This document shows positions 57,590-64,000 of a stretch of 64,000 nt of DNA, in pieces (the stretch's first letter is position 1; each line of letters opens with the position of its first letter). Source of the stretch: Manis javanica. Lineage: Eukaryota; Chordata; Mammalia; Pholidota; Manidae. The notes beneath the pieces are model-generated. The model searched no databases, was not told where the DNA came from, and saw nothing but the letters and a program-made list of their open reading frames with translations. A program made the position numbers and the translations under genes. Location of the stretch: positions 110,688,302 to 110,752,301 of the forward strand of contig NC_133164.1 of the NCBI RefSeq assembly GCF_040802235.1. The letters are read 5' to 3'.

Positions 57590-58590
57590 TCCGCAGCCCC
57601 TGTCACGTATCTCTGCTGCTCCCCAGGGTCCAGGACCGGACCGGACCGGACTGTGCCTTCCCTGTTGCAGGCTGTTTATATCTGTCTTCTCTGACGGACT
57701 TTGATTCTGGAGAGCTGAATTGACTTCTGCATGACTCACAGTCTAGGGAAAGACACCCAGATTTGGCAGCAAGCTGGCATCTCAGGGCACAGCTCCCCTG
57801 CAGCTGGGTACCCCGATGGAGTTAACAGCTTCTAAAAGCTTCTCTCCCGCGCAGTCTCCGGGGCTGGCACAGCGCTCAGGGGCTGCCTTTGTGTCTTAGT
57901 GAAACTCCTCTTTCCTGTCCAGTGTGGGCGAGGACCCTGTAATGAGAGCTCTTCCTGGCGAGAACCAGCTAACAGGACACAGACGTCCCTACCAGTAATT
58001 CTTGCCAGCAAGAGACAGAGAGAAAAGGAGTTCAGGGACAATACATTAAATAAAGATATTAACTCTGCATTTAAATAGTGTGCTAATGAAGCCTGTGGGC
58101 TGAACTCCAATTCAGTTTAGAAGACCCTTATTCCAAGTGCTTAAATGGGGGTGCCTGTGGACTATTAATGGAAACTGGTTCAGAGCTCCATGTCCACGTG
58201 CTTGGAGAAGCAGAGGCCTCAGCCTGGGCCCCAGAGCTTTGGGTCTCCCATTTTCCACGAAATACTGCCCCTCCCTTACTGCCACCATCCCCAAGCAAAA
58301 AGGGACTCTTTCCTTTTAGCATCTACTGGAGAAATTCAGGCAGGCTAGGCAGTCAGTGCGTTTTGATAGGCAGTCCCCATTAGACCCACATGGACCAAGG
58401 GTTCCCCAACAAAATGAGGTGCTGTTCAGACAACAATACAGTCTTCTTCCAGGCGCTTTCCCCCATTCACCTGTTCCATAAAGAGGCCCTGCACCCAGCC
58501 ACACTAACCACAGGAAGCCCTTTTTATCCAAGAGTCTGAACACAGATGCATCCAAACAATAGACGTATTCTTAAAACTCACTAAAAATGA
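57590..58590. other. Unique intergenic sequence with a CCGGA pentamer
   Basis: A four-unit ACCGG/CCGGA tandem near 57634-57652 carries CpGs. ORFs at 57832-58555 overlap on both strands and have no motif. Confidence 0.45.
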
Positions 58591-58596
58591 TCATTG

Positions 58597-58942
58597 TCTT
58601 AGTCTGGGCTGCTCTAACAGTAACACAGCATTTTGGGATGGCTTAACCAACAAACCTATCTCAGTCTGGGAGCCAGAAGTCCAAGGTCAAGGTGCCAGCG
58701 GATTCGGTGTCTGGTGAGAGCCCTCTCCCTGGCTTACAGACAACTGCCTTCTCACTGTGTCCTCACATGGCCCAGACAGTGATATCTCTCTTGTGCTGCT
58801 TTTACAAAGACACAAATCCCATTCCTGAGGGCTCCATTCTCACCACCTAACCCCCCCGCAAAGGCCCCCAGCCCCAGACACCATTACATTTGGGGTTAGG
58901 CTTCAACATAAGAATTCTGGAGGGACCCATTCAGTCTATAGC
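58597..58942 (-). mobile_element. MaLR LTR (MST/MLT1A-like), minus strand
   Basis: 'cttagtctgggctgctctaa', 'gtgtctggtgagagccctct', 'acaaatcccattcctgaggg' and 'cccattcagtctatagcaat' in reverse LTR order. Same family as 34828-35184. Confidence 0.88.
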
Positions 58943-59334
58943 AATCATCACTGAAGAAAAAGACACAAACATTTTTTGAAGATTTGCTACCCTGCATCCA
59001 TCATAAGTCTTTCTGGAATGACTTTCTGGGTGGCAAACGGCAGGTGAGCAATGATAAAGCAGCCCTATCTGAGCCTTGGTGACTTCCCCAGAGACTCGCT
59101 GGTCAGGTGTGAAGTGGGGGAGCCTCTCAGTAATTTTAGGTTCAGTGAGGCAACTAGTGTTTTAGAATGTCAGTGTCATTATCAAAACATGTAGATACAG
59201 CTGCAAGTCCTGTGCAGTCCCACCTCTCAAGAGGTGGAGCCTTTAACGTGTGTTAACCCATTCAATGCACTGGCAGTGATGCTGTGTGACTTTTGAGCCT
59301 GGCAGCTGTGACTCTTGCCCTCTTAGAACCCTGA

Positions 59335-59562
59335 GGCCGCCGTGCTGTGAAGAAGCCCCTGATATGAAAGGTCACATGGAGAGAGAGGCCCAGAGTCCCA
59401 TTGGCCATTCTAGCTGCCCCAGGGACTGTCTTAGATGGTCCAGCCCCTGCTAATCCACCAGCTGTGTGAGCCAGGCAGAATCAGCAGAAGACATAGTAAA
59501 TCATTGTTTTAAGCCAGTGAGTTTTGGGACTGTTTGTTTAGTAGCAAAATAGGTAACTGAGA
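59335..59562 (+). mobile_element. MaLR LTR 3' part (MLT1-like), plus strand
   Basis: 'ccgtgctgtgaagaagcccc', 'gtaaatcattgttttaagcc' and 'aaaataggtaactgagatga' match the 3' half of an MLT1 LTR. Confidence 0.8.
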
Positions 59563-59579
59563 TGAAATGCCTCTTTTAA

Positions 59580-60010
59580 AAACTCATTCTGAATCTCACT
59601 TATATGTGGAATCTAAAAAAGCTGAATTTACAGAAACAAGTAGATTGGAGGTTAGTAGGGGTTTGGGGGGGAGGAGGAAAGGGGTTGTGGGGATGGGAAG
59701 AAGTTGATCAACGGGTACAAACTTCCAGTGATGAGATGAGTAAGTTCTGGGGACCTCAAGTCCCACGTGGTGACTTTTGTAAGCACTATTGCATTGTACA
59801 TTTGAAAGTTGCTACGAGAATAAATCTTAAATGTTCTCACCACCACCACCTTAACAAAATGGTAATTATGCATGCAAGGTGATAGTTGCATTAACTAACC
59901 TTATTTTAGTACTCTTTCCTAAATATATGTGTTTATCAAATCAGCACACTGTACAACCTTAAACCTAGACAATGTTGTACATCAGTTAAATCCCAGTGAA
60001 GCTGCAAAAA
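59580..60010 (+). mobile_element. L1 3' end, plus strand
   Basis: 'cacttatatgtggaatctaa', 'acagaaacaagtagattgga' and 'cagcacactgtacaacctta' are L1 3'-end segments. Confidence 0.8.
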
Positions 60011-60169
60011 ACTCATTCTCCTTCCTGTTTTGAGACTGTATATATAAATAGTACAAATTCCAAATTGGAATATATAAATTCCAAAAATGTTTTTAATCTG
60101 GAACAGAACCAGACCAGATTTTATATGTAAATAATCTCTAAATTCTAGCATCTATAGTACATTTTTCCA

Positions 60170-60430
60170 TATGGTATTACTACTACTTGGTTTGTCTTTT
60201 AAGTTTTTTAAAATTATATCAAGCATATATAAAAGTATGAAAAATATTATATTGAACTCCCACATACCCATCATCAGCTTCAATGATTATTAACTCAGTG
60301 GTGTTTTAAATATACTTTCCACCCACTTCCCCCTTCTCCCAGGATTATTTTAAGCAAAGTCCAGATACCATATCACTTCATCTGCAAATATTTTAGCATC
60401 TATCTCTTAAAAAGAAAGATAATTTTTATA
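60170..60430 (-). mobile_element. L1M LINE fragment, minus strand
   Basis: 'tgaactcccacatacccatc' and 'attttaagcaaagtccagat' match reverse-oriented old L1 3' sequence. Confidence 0.7.
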
Positions 60431-60519
60431 GGTTCATCTCTCTCTGACCCCCCACAGCTCATGAGATCGCTGAGAACCCCTTCCTCCTCTTGTCTGTCTT
60501 CCCAGAGCCAGAGCCGGGC

Positions 60520-60690
60520 AGGCTTCATGGGTGGGTGACTGGGCTTCTGGAGCTCAGATGGGTCCCAGGCCTGGTTTTGTGCTCTGCAGTCACCATCTTG
60601 AAATTCTTAATCATTTTTGAGCGATGGTCCCACATTTTCATTGTGCACTGGGTCCACAAATCATGTATCCAGTTGTGGCTGTAGGTTAAC
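60520..60690 (+). repeat. Ancient interspersed repeat (family not named), copy 2
   Basis: 'gcagtcaccatcttgaaatt', 'cattttcattgtgcactggg' and 'ccacaaatcatgtatccagt' align with 15778-15885 where they overlap. Confidence 0.6.
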
Positions 60691-60799
60691 CAAGCAATAA
60701 ACATTCGTGATGGAAGACAGGCACCGTTCTAGGCTCTGCAGGGGATATGGCACACTCATGATCTTTACCCTGAACGGACCCTCCTTCAGCACTTTGCAG

Positions 60800-61040
60800 C
60801 TCAGTGGATGGCACCACTATCCTTCCAGCTTCCAAGTCTGAAGCCTAGATGCCATCTTCGCCTCCTCCCTCTCCCTCAACCTCCCATCCCCCTACCATGC
60901 ATGTTATTACCAGATCCTACCATTGGCAACTCCAGAAATTCTAATACAATGGAAAGGGAAGGGAAAGCTAGTTTCAAGCTGTCTTCACATAGTAAACATT
61001 ATATTTGCTTAAGTTTATATATGTATTTGAATGACTAATA
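60800..61040 (+). repeat. L2 LINE fragment
   Basis: 'ctgaagcctagatgccatct' and 'gcctcctccctctccctcaa' resemble L2 (…ATCCTTGACTCCTCTCTTTC…). It may belong with the L2 at 61560-62265. Confidence 0.55.
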
Positions 61041-61555
61041 CGAAGTGTCTTAGTTTTGGGTTCCCCCAGGTGCTAGTGGTCTATCTGGGAGGTGATTCCA
61101 GGAAGCTCTGTGAGCCAGCGGGGAAGAGAGACAGGAGAGGCAATGAGCACACAGTGTGTATGTTAATGAGCAGGTTTTCCCTTTAGGTATCAGCGTCTGA
61201 TCCTGTTGGGCACCCTCTGAGAGATGGTATAGGACGCTTTCTGGAATTGTCCCCTGAAAGGAGAAACAGCTGGGGTATTCATGAACCAGTTCCCATAGGT
61301 GCTGACTCAAGGTGGCTCTGGAGCCTTTCACTCCCCAGCATTTCCGACTGTGTGGGTGCTGACCTAGCACACTTCTGCTGCCAAGGAAGTCCTCAGGCAG
61401 GGAAGGAGACACAGCTCTTGAACCAAGAAGCCCTCGGTGTGTAGAACTCTCTTACAAAAGGTATGGTGACCTCCAAGGTGGGATGAAGGTTATGGGCAGA
61501 ACACCAACAGTAACTCTTGTAGGAAGATGGAAGACTGTGAGACAGCTAAATTCCT
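61041..61555. other. Unassigned sequence between L2 segments
   Basis: 'tcttagttttgggttccccc' to 'gaactctcttacaaaaggta' looks like an insertion splitting the L2, possibly an LTR, but I cannot name it. The minus ORF at 61050-61412 has no recognised motif. Confidence 0.35.
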
Positions 61556-61559
61556 CCAC

Positions 61560-62265
61560 TCCCCAAGACCCCTTTGAAGCTGTCCCTGGACTATCGGTCC
61601 ATTTCTTTCCACTGCCACCAGCTCTCTTCTCCATTGGCTAGCTGCCCATTATCCACAGTTCCCTCTTGCCAATGTGTTCTTCGCTCCACAACCAAAGAGA
61701 TCAGTTCCAAATGCAAATACAGTCACACCACCATCCTGCTGAAAATACAAGGGTTTTCTCACTGCTCAGGAAAAGGCCAAAATTCTTAATGTTACCTGGA
61801 AAGTCCTATGAAATATGGCCCTGACCTACTCTCCAGCTTTATCAAGCACAAGGGAAACAGCTTCCTATACTCAGGCAGGTTGCCTTCTGTTCCTTCAGTA
61901 TGCTGTTTCCTCCTGGCATAGGACCTTTGCACAAACTGCTCCCCCTTCCTCGAAAGCTTTCCCCAAACCCCAAGCTTTCTCATCTATTTAACGTGCAGAA
62001 TGTCTCAGCTCAGTCGTAGCTTCTGCAGTTTGCCCTCTGCTCTCTGGCTAAGTCGGCTCCCCTATCACATCTCTCAGCTCCAGATGCTCTGATTGTTAGG
62101 ACTTATCACAATCATATCACCACATTCATTTTGAAATTAATTGTTTCCCCTATGATGGGATAGTAACCTTTTTATTTTTTCACCATTATTCCCTGACACT
62201 GAGCTCAGGGCCTTTCTGGTACACAGCAGACACTCAGTAATACTTGTGGAATGAATTTGAAGACA
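61560..62265 (+). mobile_element. L2 LINE, plus strand
   Basis: 'ggccctgacctactctccag', 'ataggacctttgcacaaact' and 'cagacactcagtaatacttg' mark the L2 3' region and tail in order. Confidence 0.8.
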
Positions 62266-62269
62266 TACC

Positions 62270-63385
62270 CAGCATAAAAAATGTCTGAAGGGAATGTACT
62301 GGGAGGCAAAGCTTAACAAAATATTTATTATTATTCATGATAAGCATAGAAATATATAGAACAGGTAAACAGACATACCTTTAATGTTATCTATTGTTAG
62401 TAACTGAAAAAGCTAAAAGTAATCTAAAATTCTATAAAGATGGGAATGGCTAAATACACTAGGCTAGATTCATGCTGTGGATACCCTGCACTCTCAATAT
62501 AATGACATAGAAAGAAGTCCCTGATAGAGCAAAAATATAAAGGCAAATTGCAGAACAGTATGTCTACCATGGTCCTGTAAGTGTGTATGTGTACGCTTGT
62601 GTGCACTCACTTGATTTGCATTCCAAGAAATGGGTTATCTAGGGAATGGGATTGGGGTGGTAGGAAGGATATTTGTTCTTTTCTATAATACTTAACATTT
62701 CACTTTTATAATAATTTCCTGAACACTAGTGAGACAGAATTTTAGGCATTCATAGGGGAAACCTTCCTTTTGAATGGAGATCATTTCTCTGCCTAGGAAA
62801 AAGGCCCGTTGTGTTTATCCCAAGGAAATGTTTTCACTTGCCAAAAACTCCCACAGGGTCCAGTTATGAGGCCATTAGCTATGTACTCACCAGTATAGAG
62901 GAAACACCAAGCTTCAAAATCCTTTGTCTTTTTGGTGATTTCTGGGACATTCCTGTGTTTCATTTCCTTTCATTAAAAAGAAAATTGGCAGAAAGTTTTC
63001 CTAGATTTGTTCATTCTCAAAGCAAGCAGGGCCTTTGGCTGGAATACTCTGCATTTAGCAAAAGGCGAAAATGACACAGTGACCCTGCTTTGGTTTACAA
63101 AATGTTTTTAATAAATTAAGGCAGTACTTTTCTGAACCCTGTCACATTGCTTGATTCAATGTTTAATTTAATTCATGTTCCTTGAAAGTCAACTCACCTA
63201 TTACTTTGCAAAGCACCTGGGGAATCAGGATAGTAGATTGGAATTAGGCCAACACATCTTGCATTAAATCAAGCACCCCTGCTTAACTGCAGTGTGGTCC
63301 CTGTGACCTAACCACCTTTACTTATAAAATGGGAATAGCATCTATTTAATGGAATAATTTTCAGGAGTAATATATATTTTTCTAT
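62270..63385. other. Unique intergenic sequence
   Basis: No gene recognised. 62280-62720 has an L1-like feel ('gagcaaaaatataaaggcaa') but cannot be assigned. Confidence 0.4.
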
Positions 63386-63389
63386 GTTA

Positions 63390-64000
63390 GGGAAATGCAA
63401 ATCAAAACCACAGTGAGGTACCACTTCATACCCATTAGGGTGACTATTACCAAAAAAACAGAAAATAACAAGTATTGATGAGAATGTGAAGAAATCCCTG
63501 GTGGTAATATAAAATGGAAACTGGAAAACAGTATGGCTGTTCCTCAAAAAGTTAAGCGTAGAGTTACCATGTGACTCAGCAATTCCCTTGCTAGGTATAT
63601 ACCCACAAATAATTGAAGTCAGGGACTCAGACTGATACTTGTACACCCATTTTCATAGCAGCATTATTCACAATAACCAAAAGGTAGAAACAATACAAAT
63701 ATTCATCAACAGATAAATGGATAAATAATATGTGGTCTATATATACAACAGAATATTATTCATCCTTCAAAAGGAATTACATTCTGACACATGCTACAAC
63801 ATGGATGAACCTAGAAAGCATTGTGCTTAGTGAAGTAAGCCAGACACAGAAGAACAATTATATGATTCCTTTCATTCGAGGTGCCTAGAATAGGCAAATT
63901 TATAGAGACAGAAAACAGAACAGAAGATACCAGGGGCGGGGGGACAGACAGAATGGAGAGTTATGGTGCAATGGGTACAGAATTTTTGTTTGGGTTGATG
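63390..64000 (+). mobile_element. L1 3' region, plus strand, running off the window
   Basis: 'aatgcaaatcaaaaccacag', 'gtaccacttcatacccatta', 'agcattattcacaataacca' and 'acagaacagaagatacc' are L1 ORF2-end and 3' sequences. The element continues past the window edge. The minus ORF at 63308-63646 is antisense to it. Confidence 0.9.

Noticed and set aside
63308..63646. Minus-strand 112-codon ORF at the window end
   Set aside because: It is antisense to L1 3' sequence.

Overview
The window looks like nuclear DNA from a placental mammal: long AT-rich non-coding stretches, GT-AG introns, and dense fossils of L1, L2, MIR, MaLR LTRs and hAT-Charlie transposons. I saw no Alu, rodent B1/B2, carnivore tRNA-Lys SINE or ruminant BovB/Bov-tA. 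The youngest L1 3' ends (near 45.4, 55.0 and 56.0 kb) and an apparently lineage-specific LTR family resemble, from memory, pangolin (Manis) repeats. That species guess is an inference of moderate to low confidence.

Layout. 0-11 kb: the 3' end of a plus-strand gene I cannot name. Four exons (379-528, 2371-2528, 3704-3829, 4922-5362) join in one open frame of about 290 codons and end at a TGA. Three further exon-like ORFs (9.3, 9.8, 10.8-11.0 kb) have compatible phases and could be an alternative 3' end or another gene. An L1 ORF2 relic with a hAT element nested in it lies between them. 12.9-13.8 kb: a minus-strand, 5'-truncated, frame-broken processed pseudogene of inositol hexakisphosphate kinase 2 (IP6K2). 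17.6-18.4 kb: a CpG island with a strong CTCF-like site and no recognisable gene. 18.5-64 kb: essentially a gene desert of interspersed repeats and unique DNA.

The most unusual structures are in the desert. They are: a roughly 280-bp inverted duplication with arms about 97% identical and about 680 bp apart (42.62-43.86 kb); an insertion that looks like only the 5' end of an L1, with a perfect 16-bp target-site duplication but no poly(A) (53.70-54.29 kb), inside a MaLR LTR; a MER20 foldback with matching ends (20.79-21.12 kb); a solo-LTR family with two copies (16.8 and 52.8 kb), one with a perfect 5-bp target duplication and the other inside a MIR; and a chimeric L1 junction that occurs twice (54.64 and 55.75 kb).

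I found no tRNA, rRNA or snRNA gene, CRISPR array, operon or novel enzymatic system. Repeat names are from memory of consensus sequences, and boundaries are good to about 10-50 bp unless target duplications fix them.
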